The position numbers were made by a program, and so were the translations under genes. The notes under the pieces were generated by a model. It made no database searches. It had not been told where the DNA came from and saw nothing but the letters and a program-made list of their open reading frames with translations. Positions 1 through 7,882 of a stretch of DNA of 64,000 nucleotides are shown here, piece by piece. This DNA comes from Alteromonas sp. RKMC-009 (GTDB taxonomy: Bacteria; Pseudomonadota; Gammaproteobacteria; Enterobacterales; Alteromonadaceae). The stretch covers positions 310,001 through 374,000 of the forward strand of contig NZ_CP031010.1 in the NCBI RefSeq assembly GCF_003584565.2, given 5' to 3'. Numbering within the stretch: position 1 is the stretch's first letter; each line of letters opens with the position of its first letter.

Positions 1-1
1 C

Positions 2-59
2 AGAGACCTGCTTTCATCGCCATAAAACCTGACGACATCAGTACGCACCAAAGGTCTCT
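2..59. repeat. 8-bp inverted repeat upstream of the NiSOD operon
   Basis: AGAGACCT at 2-9 is matched by its exact reverse complement AGGTCTCT at 52-59, with 42 bases between. It lies just ahead of the Shine-Dalgarno (AAGGAG near 71-76) of the first gene. It could be a protein-binding site or the base of a leader structure. Chance is a real alternative for an 8-bp match. Confidence 0.3.
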
Positions 60-84
60 ACATTAATTAACAAGGAGCATCCGC

Positions 85-297
85 ATGTTAAGACACCTGT
101 CTTTAAAGCTTCAACTGGCGTTAACGCTGGTTCTGTTCAGCCCGTTTTTATGGGCACACCCCGGCCATGATCACGCTCACTGGACGAGTACAGTTCTTCA
201 TGTTCTGTTTTATGCTTCCATTGCCGCAGCAGCTGCAGCATGTGCCTTTGCGATTTACAAAGTCGTCAAGCGCCAGTCATTAACGCAGGGAGATTAA
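85..297 (+). CDS. small histidine-rich membrane protein of the NiSOD operon
   Basis: A 70-residue protein. Residues 1-24 look like a signal sequence or first membrane segment ending in LWA. They are followed by a histidine cluster, HPGHDHAH at about 25-32, and one further hydrophobic segment at about 37-60 with a basic tail. The predicted shape is a short His-rich periplasmic stretch anchored by a helix. It stops 2 bases before sodN and has a good AAGGAG site, so it is very probably co-transcribed with sodN and sodX. The HPGH start resembles the N-terminus of HupE/UreJ nickel permeases, but the protein is far too short to be one. A role in nickel capture or delivery is inferred from motif and context only. 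I do not recognise a named family. Confidence 0.75.
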   Translation: MLRHLSLKLQLALTLVLFSPFLWAHPGHDHAHWTSTVLHVLFYASIAAAAAACAFAIYKVVKRQSLTQGD

Positions 298-299
298 TC

Positions 300-782
300 A
301 TGTTCCACAAGTTACTTGAAAAAGTGGATGCTCTGGTCAATTTTGAGCGTGCCAGTGCCCATTGTGATATTCCCTGCAAAATTTACGATCCCGTCAGTGC
401 TCAACTGGCTGCGCTGAGTGTTATCCGCTTTGCTGATTTGATTGAAGAGTTAAACGGTGAAAATCCGGCTCAGCTTGTTCGACTTGTACGTGAAAAAGAA
501 ATTCATGCGGAAAAGGTAAAGCAGGAAATCAGAGTGATTTGGGGCGACTATTTTAAAGCGCCACAAATTGAAAAATATCCTGATGTTCATGAACTGGCAC
601 ACAAAATCATGATGGCCGGTTCTGCCTGTAAGCAACATACCAGTCGCGACAAAGGTGTGGAGCTGCTTAATCTGGTCAATCAGTTTGCGGAATACTTCTG
701 GTCTTCCAAAGATGTTGCAACCTATACAGCAACGTGTCCATATCCGCCTGCAGAGCAAGTGGTCTATCCTAAACTTGCCTGA
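300..782 (+). CDS. sodN: nickel superoxide dismutase
   Basis: Converts superoxide to oxygen and hydrogen peroxide using a nickel centre. The 160-residue protein has a propeptide of about 20 residues ending in ASA, followed by HCDIPCKIYDP. This matches the nickel hook HCxxPCxxYDP, in which the first His (His21 of the precursor) and the two Cys (22 and 26) bind Ni after the propeptide is removed. The rest is helical and of usual NiSOD length. The ATG at 300 puts the hook directly after a short propeptide, as expected; an in-frame ATG at 240 lies inside the preceding gene and is rejected. The stop overlaps the sodX start by one base (TGATG), which indicates translational coupling. NiSOD genes are common in marine bacteria and cyanobacteria. 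Confidence 0.96.
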   Translation: MFHKLLEKVDALVNFERASAHCDIPCKIYDPVSAQLAALSVIRFADLIEELNGENPAQLVRLVREKEIHAEKVKQEIRVIWGDYFKAPQIEKYPDVHELAHKIMMAGSACKQHTSRDKGVELLNLVNQFAEYFWSSKDVATYTATCPYPPAEQVVYPKLA

Positions 783-1066
783 TGCTGAAACTTCTCGTCG
801 TTGATGGCCGCAGCATGGAGCCGGCACTGAGTGCCGGTACGTTTGTGCTGGTGCGCCATCTTTTCTGGCGACTCCCCCGCATTAACGACATTGTCGCTTT
901 TCGTTGTCAGACCCGTGGCCTGCTTATCAAAAGGGTTATTTCTGTGGAACCTGAACTCGGGCTCTATCTCGGTGGCGACAATATTGCTGAATCAATCACT
1001 TCCGAACAAATAGGCTGGGTAAAACCAGCTGATATCATCGGCAAAGTTCTGTGGCGCAGCCGCTGA
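782..1066 (+). CDS. sodX: NiSOD maturation protease, S26 signal-peptidase family
   Basis: Removes the SodN propeptide so that the hook histidine becomes the N-terminus and can bind nickel. The 94-residue protein is a minimal S26 peptidase: GRSMEP contains the catalytic Ser11, LIKRV contains the general-base Lys50, and GGDN at about 65 is the family's conserved third box. It has no obvious transmembrane anchor, as is usual for SodX and unlike LepB. The start overlaps the sodN stop by one base. Its position directly behind sodN is the standard arrangement and gives the specific assignment. Confidence 0.93.
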   Translation: MLKLLVVDGRSMEPALSAGTFVLVRHLFWRLPRINDIVAFRCQTRGLLIKRVISVEPELGLYLGGDNIAESITSEQIGWVKPADIIGKVLWRSR

Positions 1067-1170
1067 AAACCCGAAAGGAAAGTAATTGCTCATATTGGCG
1101 GTAAATTGATCGCATAGTTCAATTCTCTGGTCTAGGATACAGTATTGATGGTGACTATATTGAGTAGTTC

Positions 1171-3108
1171 TTGAACGTATCCATATTGGAAGAAAACAAT
1201 AGCAGCTTATTCGGGCAGCATGCACAACGCTTCGCCGATAACTTTCCTTCTGCCATCGTCCTGACTGATGTACACGGCAAAGTGGTTTATCTGAACCGGT
1301 TTGCGGAAAGGTATTTGCCACAGGATTTCACACGAGTTCTGCATCAATCTTTTTCTGTTGTGATCTCTCCCTCAAGTCTTGGTTTATTCAACGATGCATT
1401 CAGGAATGTCGTGGCTGAAGGCGGTTCTTTCAGTCTGGATGTCGATACAATTACCGATCTTGAGCGAAGTTCTCTGACAATATTCGCCCTTGATGAGGAA
1501 ACGCTTTGTATCACGCTGCAGGCTTGTCCGGCTGGCCCTCAAAGCACTGATGATCCTCATAGCCCGCCTTTGAGTGAGCAAAACGAGGCTCTCCACAAGC
1601 AGCGCCGGCTATACGAAGCTGCTTTATCAAATAGCCCTGATCCGGTTTATATCTTCGATCTCTCCGGTCGGTTTACTTACGTCAATGATGCATTGCTCGA
1701 TATCTGGGGAATAACGTGGGACGAAGCAGTGGGCAAAACGCTGTACGAGCTCAACTACGAGAAATGGCATGCTGACAGGCATATGCAGGAAATTGAGCAG
1801 GTCATCGCGACAAAGCAACCCATCAGGAGGGATGTGCCTTATCATGGCGCACATGGCCTTCGTATGTATGACTACATTTTCGTACCCGTACTTGATGCAT
1901 ATGGGAATGTAGAGGCCATTGCAGGTTCAACCCGCGACGTGACAGAGCGGTATGAAGCAGAAAAAATTGCAAGAGATGCAGACAAAAGAAAAGATGAGTT
2001 TCTTGCGACTTTAGCTCATGAATTGCGCAATCCGCTGGCCCCTATCCGGAACGCTCTGGAAATCCTGCAATCCGATCAGTTTTCACAACAAAAGAAAAAT
2101 GAGTCATTTGAATTAGTGGGGCGTCAGGTGACACAAATGGTTCGCCTTGTGGACGACCTGATGGACGTATCCAGGATCACCAGAGGAAAGATTAAACTGG
2201 AGCGTGCACCGCTGGATATTTGCAGCGCCATTCATGATGCATTAGAGACGGCGCAGCCCGTTATTGACGAAAACCATCATGCATTATCAATCAACTTTCC
2301 TGAAGAAAATGTGTGGGTAGACGGTGATTCTGTCCGGCTTGCTCAGATATTTACTAACATTATTAATAATGCAGCCAAATACACACCTTCCGGCGGTGAG
2401 ATTAGTATCGATGTAAAGCCTGCCGGCGCTCTGATTAATGTTGAAATACGGGATAATGGCATAGGCATACCTTCTGATAAGCTGAACGAAGTCTTCACTA
2501 TGTTTTCTCAGGTCGAAGGCGTACTTGAGCGTTCACAGGGTGGGTTGGGTATTGGTCTTACACTGGTCAAGCGCCTTGTGGAAATGCACGGTGGTAATGT
2601 ATCCGTGCAAAGCGACAGCAGTGGAACATTGTTTACTGTCTCTTTACCCCGTATTGATGTTGATAAGCGTGAAATTCAGAAGGCGACGGCATCAAAGCCA
2701 GAATATAACGCGGCGGATTCTTCTCCGTTAACAGTTCTGATTGCCGATGATAATCAGGATGCTGCCATTACCATGGGGTGGATCCTTGAGGCCAAAGGTT
2801 GTGATGTAGTGGTTGTCGAAGATGGGCCATCAGCACTTAAAGCCGTCGAAAATTTTTCTCCGGATTTGATCCTGCTGGACATCGGGATGCCTGGTATGAA
2901 CGGTTATGATTTATGTATCGCATTACGTGAGATGCCTGAGCTGGAACATTCCGTTTTTGTAGCCCAGACAGGTTGGGGTCAGCCTTCTCACATCAAACGT
3001 TCGCAGGAGGCAGGGTTTCATCATCACCTGGTGAAACCTCTGGACATGGGTGACTTGATACCCATCGTTGACGAAGTCAGGCAATTAAAGTCCCGGCTAT
3101 CGTCATAA
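1171..3108 (+). CDS. hybrid sensor histidine kinase with PAS domains and receiver
   Basis: A 645-residue soluble hybrid kinase. It has an N-terminal PAS-like region (about 20-110) and a second PAS (about 140-260). The HisKA domain has phospho-acceptor His283 in AHELRNPLAP, and the HATPase has its N box (NIINNAAKY), G1 box (DNGIGIP) and G2 box (GLGIGLTL). A C-terminal receiver carries Asp570 in LLDIGMPGMNG and ends with the VKPLD lysine. There is no membrane segment, so the signal is probably cytoplasmic. The start is a TTG at 1171, because an in-frame TAG lies two codons upstream and no ATG is available near the N-terminus. No partner regulator lies beside it. Its signal and target are unknown. 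Confidence 0.85.
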   Translation: MNVSILEENNSSLFGQHAQRFADNFPSAIVLTDVHGKVVYLNRFAERYLPQDFTRVLHQSFSVVISPSSLGLFNDAFRNVVAEGGSFSLDVDTITDLERSSLTIFALDEETLCITLQACPAGPQSTDDPHSPPLSEQNEALHKQRRLYEAALSNSPDPVYIFDLSGRFTYVNDALLDIWGITWDEAVGKTLYELNYEKWHADRHMQEIEQVIATKQPIRRDVPYHGAHGLRMYDYIFVPVLDAYGNVEAIAGSTRDVTERYEAEKIARDADKRKDEFLATLAHELRNPLAPIRNALEILQSDQFSQQKKNESFELVGRQVTQMVRLVDDLMDVSRITRGKIKLERAPLDICSAIHDALETAQPVIDENHHALSINFPEENVWVDGDSVRLAQIFTNIINNAAKYTPSGGEISIDVKPAGALINVEIRDNGIGIPSDKLNEVFTMFSQVEGVLERSQGGLGIGLTLVKRLVEMHGGNVSVQSDSSGTLFTVSLPRIDVDKREIQKATASKPEYNAADSSPLTVLIADDNQDAAITMGWILEAKGCDVVVVEDGPSALKAVENFSPDLILLDIGMPGMNGYDLCIALREMPELEHSVFVAQTGWGQPSHIKRSQEAGFHHHLVKPLDMGDLIPIVDEVRQLKSRLSS

Positions 3109-3143
3109 TTCATCTGTTAACCTGACAACCGGATTCACGAATT

Positions 3144-3175
3144 ACAGCGCCCGTAACGGGCGCTGTGCATTTTAT
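3144..3175. terminator. bidirectional terminator between the kinase gene and fumC
   Basis: ACAGCGCCCG (3144-3153) pairs perfectly with CGGGCGCTGT (3157-3166) around a TAA loop, and GCATTTTATT follows. It lies between converging genes. The T-run is weak. Confidence 0.7.
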
Positions 3176-4554
3176 TCTCCGGTATTTTCTGTCAGCTTCA
3201 TCGGATCCATAAGCTTCATCAGTTCCTCGCGGGGGATGTCTGTCATTTCCTCTGCGACATCTACCACCGGGCGCTGCTCTTTGTACGCTTTCTTGGCAAT
3301 TTCTGCGGCGTTGGCGTAACCGATGACCGGATTCAGAGCGGTGACCAGAATCGGATTGCGGTGCAGGGCTTTTTCCAGGGTTTCCTGATTCACTGTGAAG
3401 CCGGCGATGGCTTTGTCAGCCAGAATAGTGGCGCTGTTTGCAATGAGCGTCAGGCTGTTCAGCAGGTTGGACGAAATCACAGGCAGCATCACATTCAGTT
3501 CGAAATTACCTGATTGGCCACCAATGGTGATTGCCGCATCGTTGCCAATGACTTGTGCTGCCGCCATTGCAACAGCTTCCGGAATAACCGGGTTAACTTT
3601 GCCAGGCATGATAGACGAGCCCGGTTGCAGAGCAGGCAACGCGATTTCACCCAGTCCGGCCAGCGGGCCTGAGTTCATCCAGCGCAGATCGTTGGCTATT
3701 TTCATCATGGTCACGGCGGTGGCCTTCAATTGGCCTGAAAGCGAAACGGCGGTATCCTGGGAGCCAATCAGGGCGAAGAAGTTGTCGCCGGGTTGAAAGT
3801 CGATATCCGTAAGAGCAGACAATTCACGGTTAAATGCAAAAGAAAAATCTGGATGGGCATTCACACCGGTACCTACCGCAGTTCCGCCCAGAGCAAGGGT
3901 TTGCAGGGCAGGCTGCAGGTTCTGAATTGCATTAATTTGCGCGTCAATCTGCGCTTTCCAGCCACCCAGGCTCTGATCCATACGAACCGGCATGGCATCC
4001 ATCAAGTGAGTTCTGCCGGTTTTACAATAATCCTTCAGGGTTTGCGCTTTTTCACCGATGGTTTCTGACAGATGTGTCAGTGCCGGAAGCAATACGCGGT
4101 GTACCTGAATTGCTGCGCTGACGTGGATAGAGGTAGGGATCACATCGTTGCTGCTCTGACCATAGTTAACGTGGTCGTTGGGGTGTACATTAACACTGCC
4201 GGCCTTATTCGCCAGAGTGGCAATCACTTCGTTGGCGTTCATGTTAGAGCTGGTGCCGGAACCGGTCTGAAACACATCCACCGGGAAATGCTGCATCATC
4301 TGCTCATCGCTCAGCAAAGTATCACAGGCTTTAACGATGTTGTGACTGGTGGATGCGTTTATACAGTCTAATGATAAGTTTGCTTTCGCGGCGGCTTTTT
4401 TAATGGTCACCAGCGCTTCAATAAAAGGGCGGGGCATTGGCTGGCCGCTCACCGGAAAATTATTAACTGCCCGTTGAGTCTGCGCGCCGTAAAGTGCTTT
4501 TGCAGGTACCTCAAGTTCACCCATACTGTCTTTTTCGATACGATATTCTGACAT
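3172..4554 (-). CDS. fumC: class II fumarate hydratase
   Basis: Interconverts fumarate and malate in the TCA cycle. The 460-residue length is typical of the iron-independent FumC. Family regions are present: TGSGTSSNMNANEV (about 97-110), NYGQSSND (about 130-137), the catalytic-site His in GRTHLMDA (about 183), and the signature GSSIMPGKVNP (312-322) that carries the catalytic serine. Aspartase and argininosuccinate lyase share the signature, but the flanking sequence and overall match are fumarase. It sits 10 bases downstream of an unknown 133-residue gene and is probably co-transcribed with it. FumC is often made under oxidative stress, which fits nearby sodN only loosely. Confidence 0.96.
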   Translation of the reverse strand: MSEYRIEKDSMGELEVPAKALYGAQTQRAVNNFPVSGQPMPRPFIEALVTIKKAAAKANLSLDCINASTSHNIVKACDTLLSDEQMMQHFPVDVFQTGSGTSSNMNANEVIATLANKAGSVNVHPNDHVNYGQSSNDVIPTSIHVSAAIQVHRVLLPALTHLSETIGEKAQTLKDYCKTGRTHLMDAMPVRMDQSLGGWKAQIDAQINAIQNLQPALQTLALGGTAVGTGVNAHPDFSFAFNRELSALTDIDFQPGDNFFALIGSQDTAVSLSGQLKATAVTMMKIANDLRWMNSGPLAGLGEIALPALQPGSSIMPGKVNPVIPEAVAMAAAQVIGNDAAITIGGQSGNFELNVMLPVISSNLLNSLTLIANSATILADKAIAGFTVNQETLEKALHRNPILVTALNPVIGYANAAEIAKKAYKEQRPVVDVAEEMTDIPREELMKLMDPMKLTENTGE

Positions 4555-4564
4555 GTTGTGTCCT

Positions 4565-4966
4565 TCACAAAAAATATTGAGCCAGGATGTTAAGTTCCCG
4601 CTGGAACTGACGGATTAACTGGTCTTCGTCGTCGCAGGTCACCATACGTTGTGCTGCTAACAACGGCCGGTATATCTGGTTAAGGCAGTGGTGCCGCCAG
4701 TGCGTCACCACAAAACAGTCGCATACGGTGTCGAGTAACAACCTGGCTGCGTGGATGTACAAACTCACTTTCTCATACGTGGAAAGTAATAAAGAAGATG
4801 CATGTTCAATGCGGCGCAAGTAGGTATCGACAAGCAGGGGGCTGTCCGGCTGGTCGCCTTTGCGGATATGACTCTCCAGTTCCAGTAAACCTTTTTGCAT
4901 AACAAAACCGTACACATAACCAAACAACTTCATTAAATCATAAGTGATAATAGTTTTCATTATCAT
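4565..4966 (-). CDS. hypothetical protein upstream of fumC
   Basis: A 133-residue protein that I do not recognise. It is predicted mostly helical, without a signal peptide, and has several Cys and His residues in the centre (around 83-94, VCDCFVVTHWRHHC). It ends only 10 bases before fumC on the same strand, which is the main reason to treat it as a real gene. ATG codons at 4966 and 4960 are both possible starts. Neither has a good ribosome binding site, so translation may be weak or the start may differ. It could influence fumC expression simply as the first gene of the transcript. Confidence 0.55.
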   Translation of the reverse strand: MIMKTIITYDLMKLFGYVYGFVMQKGLLELESHIRKGDQPDSPLLVDTYLRRIEHASSLLLSTYEKVSLYIHAARLLLDTVCDCFVVTHWRHHCLNQIYRPLLAAQRMVTCDDEDQLIRQFQRELNILAQYFL

Positions 4967-5041
4967 TTTGTTGTGATGCCAGATCTATACAAAAAAGTTA
5001 ATGTCTGGTAAAACGTAATTGATTAATACAATGGGAAATAA

Positions 5042-5485
5042 ATGATGAAAAAAACGATTGTTGCGATCTCAGTTTTGTTTAGTGGCTTCGCTTTTGGCGA
5101 AGAATGTGCGACCACTATCGACAGCACTGATATGATGCAATTCAATAAATCTGAAATGACAGTACCTGCTTCTTGTGACAGCTACACAGTTACGCTGAAG
5201 CACACAGGTACATTGCCTAAAGAAGTCATGGGTCACAACTGGGTTTTATCTAAAACTGCAGATGCCCAGGCAGTTGCCGGAGACGGTGTTGCTGCTGGTC
5301 TGGCAAACAACTACGTTAAAGCAGGTGACGAGCGTGTTATCGCTATGACCGATGTAATCGGTGGTGGCGAAGAAACAGCCGTTACTTTTGATGTTAAGGC
5401 TCTGGCTGCAGGCGAAGACTACACGTTCTTCTGCTCGTTCCCCGGCCACATCGGCGTAATGAAAGGCACGCTTACTGTTAAGTAA
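5042..5485 (+). CDS. azu: azurin, type 1 blue copper protein
   Basis: A periplasmic electron carrier. The 147-residue precursor has a signal peptide of about 19 residues ending FAFG, then a mature start EECATTID, very like known azurins. All copper ligands are visible: His65 in GHNW, then Cys131, His136 and Met140 in [14 protein letters not shown], with the azurin spacing C-x4-H-x3-M. The Cys22/Cys45 pair fits the conserved disulfide. Likely partners are c-type cytochromes and copper enzymes, none of which is encoded nearby. ATG codons at 5042 and 5045 are adjacent; the choice adds one Met only. A strong terminator follows, so it appears to be a single-gene unit. Confidence 0.96.
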   Translation: MMKKTIVAISVLFSGFAFGEECATTIDSTDMMQFNKSEMTVPASCDSYTVTLKHTGTLPKEVMGHNWVLSKTADAQAVAGDGVAAGLANNYVKAGDERVIAMTDVIGGGEETAVTFDVKALAAGEDYTFFCSFPGHIGVMKGTLTVK

Positions 5486-5505
5486 TCGCCCTGATTGTTG
5501 AGAGG

Positions 5506-5540
5506 AAGGCCACGGTGGCAGCACCGTGGCCTTTTTTATT
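5506..5540 (+). terminator. strong rho-independent terminator after azurin
   Basis: AAGGCCACGGTG (5506-5517) and CACCGTGGCCTT (5522-5533) form a perfect 12-bp stem with a four-base loop, followed by TTTTTATT. Confidence 0.93.
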
Positions 5541-5640
5541 ACCGTTGTTTTTTTAAGCGTGATCGCCGACACTACATCTATTGTTTTTTATTGCCTGAAT
5601 ATAAAAAAGTATAAGTGCAGTTAATGCATAGGAGTGAGTC

Positions 5641-6540
5641 ATGCGTATCGATCCCCGCACATTGCGTCTTTTTCTGGCGGTTTGCCGGGAGGGCACCATC
5701 AGTGGTGCTGCCCGGGCAGAGCACCTTTCCCAACCATCCGTTTCCGTAGCGATTAATCAACTGGAACGTGTTCTTGCTACCAAGCTTTTTGAACGTAACC
5801 GGCAGGGAATTTTGCTCACCCCGGCAGGGGAAGCGCTGAAGATCAAAGCGCAGGCGGTGGACAGCCTGCTGATCTCTGCGCAGGAAGAAATCAAACTGCT
5901 GGCGGAAGATATCGGTGGCCCCCTGAATATTGGCGGAACACCAGGCGCACTGGCGTCTGTGATGGGGAAAGTCATTAACAGTTTCAGCGAGCAATATCCG
6001 AAATTTAATCTGCGAATTATTGAGTGTCACGACGCCAAAGCTCAGCGTTTGCTGAAAAGTTACGAACTGGATGTGGCCATTCTGACGTCAGGTATGACGG
6101 ACTCACCGGAGGATTTCTGTGAACTGCCGGTGATGACTGATCCGTTTTCGATTATCGTCGGGCAGGCGAATAAAGATCTTCCCGATATGATGAATCTGAA
6201 GCAACTGGCAGCAGCGCGCTGGGTACTGCCAGACAAGGTTGGCGGGTTCCGCAGGCAAATTGATGCCTTGTTTATCAACAGTGATGCGGCGCTGCCCGGC
6301 AACGCGATATCCTGTGACTCACTGCTTACTACAAAATCCATCGTGCGCTCGTCAGATTACATCACCATATTGCCAAATGAAGTGGTGAAATCTGAGCTGG
6401 AAAACGGCTCTTTACGGGCCATTAAAATTGAAGGTATTGCTTTCCAGCGCAAGGTGGGCCTGTTATGGCTGGCAGAGCGAAAGTTACCGGCAATTGCACA
6501 GGCTTTCATCGACCATACCGTGCAGTGTCTGGATGTATAG
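5641..6540 (+). CDS. LysR-family regulator of the aromatic operon
   Basis: A 299-residue LysR-type regulator. The N-terminal winged helix-turn-helix (about 5-65) has the typical text: LFLAVCREGTISGAA, a SQPSVSVAINQLE recognition helix, then LFER and LTPAG. A periplasmic-binding-protein-like effector domain fills the rest. It lies 91 bases upstream of, and on the same strand as, a six-gene aromatic catabolic operon, so it is the obvious local regulator. The effector is unknown; by analogy it would be the aromatic substrate or an early intermediate. The 7-bp-arm palindrome at 6569-6584 is a candidate binding site. Confidence 0.88.
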   Translation: MRIDPRTLRLFLAVCREGTISGAARAEHLSQPSVSVAINQLERVLATKLFERNRQGILLTPAGEALKIKAQAVDSLLISAQEEIKLLAEDIGGPLNIGGTPGALASVMGKVINSFSEQYPKFNLRIIECHDAKAQRLLKSYELDVAILTSGMTDSPEDFCELPVMTDPFSIIVGQANKDLPDMMNLKQLAAARWVLPDKVGGFRRQIDALFINSDAALPGNAISCDSLLTTKSIVRSSDYITILPNEVVKSELENGSLRAIKIEGIAFQRKVGLLWLAERKLPAIAQAFIDHTVQCLDV

Positions 6541-6568
6541 TCTTTACCTATATTTAACAAAAAAATAA

Positions 6569-6584
6569 ATATTTGAACAAATAT
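6569..6584. promoter_or_regulatory. candidate LysR operator ahead of the aromatic operon
   Basis: ATATTTG (6569-6575) and CAAATAT (6578-6584) form a perfect 7-bp inverted repeat with a two-base centre, in the 91-bp gap between the LysR gene and its probable target operon. It contains the T-N11-A core expected of LysR sites. The AT-rich surroundings make chance occurrence possible. Confidence 0.45.
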
Positions 6585-6631
6585 CTGAGAGTGCCAACAT
6601 AAGCGTATATCCAGAAGAATAGGTGACGCTT

Positions 6632-7861
6632 ATGCGTACAATAATTAATAACGCCAATATCTTCGACGGCAGCGGTAGTGACCTGGTTTCCGGCTCTGTT
6701 GCCATTGAAGACAAACGTATTGTTCAAATCAGTGACGCAGCCATTCCTGCACAGGAAGGTGACATTGTTATCGACGCAAAGGGCAAAACGCTTATGCCCG
6801 GTATGGTTGAAGCCCATGCTCACCTTACCTGGCCAACGTCGGTGGAAAAATTTGTACCGGGCATGTTCCTTCCCCCTGAGGAACTGGCGCTGACAGCAGC
6901 CCGCAATGCCCGTATTCTTCTCGACCACGGGTTTACCAGTGCTTATTCCGCAGGCGCGTTAAGTAAAACCCTGGAAATCTCATTAAATGAACACCTGGTA
7001 ACCGGTGGACTGCCCGGTCCCCGTTTAATTCCGTCCTCTGTAGAGCGCGAGCCGCCCAACGATTCTGATCTCGATCCAGGTCATGTTGAACTGCATTCCC
7101 GTGGTCCGGAAGGTGTCAAAGAGTTCGTAAAAGACTGTGCGGATATTGGTGCGAAAGCCATTAAGTTTCTTATTAGCGGTGAAAGCGCACTGAAACCCGG
7201 TGCATCGCTGGAGCTGCTGTATACCGAAGAAGAATTAATGGCAGCCGGCGAGCAGGCAAAAGAAAGTAATGTGTGGCTTACCGGTCATGCTCATGCCTGC
7301 GATGCGGTGAAATTCGGGATTAAAGCCGGCTTCCGCATTCTGTATCACTGTACCTACGCCGATGATGAAGCCATTGATATGCTGGTGGCGAAGAAAGACG
7401 AAATGTTTGTTGCGCCTACTATCGGAATTATTCAGGCCACGCTGGATGCAAACCCGCCGCCGCATATGGACATGACCCATATGAAAGAAGACGCTGCCAT
7501 TGTGCTGTCTAAGCTTAAAGCGCTTGTACCGAAGCTGAAAGCGAAAGGCGTAAGAATTCTGCCCGGCGGCGATTACGGATTCCCTTTCAACCCTAACGGC
7601 CGCAATGCCCGTGACCTGGAATTATGGGTTGAGCACTTCGGTTATACCCCTGCCGAAACCCTGCACGCAGCCACACAATTAGGTGGACAGCTGATGGGTA
7701 TGGGTGACGAGCTTGGTCTGGTAAAAGAAGGTTACCTGGCTGACTTACTGCTGATTGACGGCGACCCAACCAAAGACGTCACCATTATGCAGAACAAGCA
7801 AAATATCGCGATGATTATGCAAGAAGGCCGTTTGTACAAAACGCCAGCCCGCGACAGCTAG
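6632..7861 (+). CDS. metal-dependent amidohydrolase
   Basis: A 409-residue amidohydrolase of the imidazolonepropionase/prolidase-like group. The N-terminal beta domain leads to MPGMVEAHAH with the metal-binding His62-x-His64. A likely carboxylated lysine lies in AIKFLISGE (about 173), with later metal histidines in GHAHA and LYHCTY and the catalytic aspartate in LPGGDYGFP. The start is the ATG at 6632, with AGGTG six bases before it; an in-frame GTG three codons upstream overlaps that site. It is the first gene of a catabolic operon, so it may hydrolyse an amide, ester or lactone bond either to release the aromatic substrate or on a ring-fission product. The exact substrate cannot be read from sequence. 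Confidence 0.85.
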   Translation: MRTIINNANIFDGSGSDLVSGSVAIEDKRIVQISDAAIPAQEGDIVIDAKGKTLMPGMVEAHAHLTWPTSVEKFVPGMFLPPEELALTAARNARILLDHGFTSAYSAGALSKTLEISLNEHLVTGGLPGPRLIPSSVEREPPNDSDLDPGHVELHSRGPEGVKEFVKDCADIGAKAIKFLISGESALKPGASLELLYTEEELMAAGEQAKESNVWLTGHAHACDAVKFGIKAGFRILYHCTYADDEAIDMLVAKKDEMFVAPTIGIIQATLDANPPPHMDMTHMKEDAAIVLSKLKALVPKLKAKGVRILPGGDYGFPFNPNGRNARDLELWVEHFGYTPAETLHAATQLGGQLMGMGDELGLVKEGYLADLLLIDGDPTKDVTIMQNKQNIAMIMQEGRLYKTPARDS

Positions 7862-7882
7862 CCCGCCATAAGGAAATTTACA

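Noticed and set aside
1067..1170. Additional small gene between sodX and the sensor kinase
   Set aside because: The 104-bp gap has stops in all forward frames and no ribosome site linked to a start other than that of the kinase.
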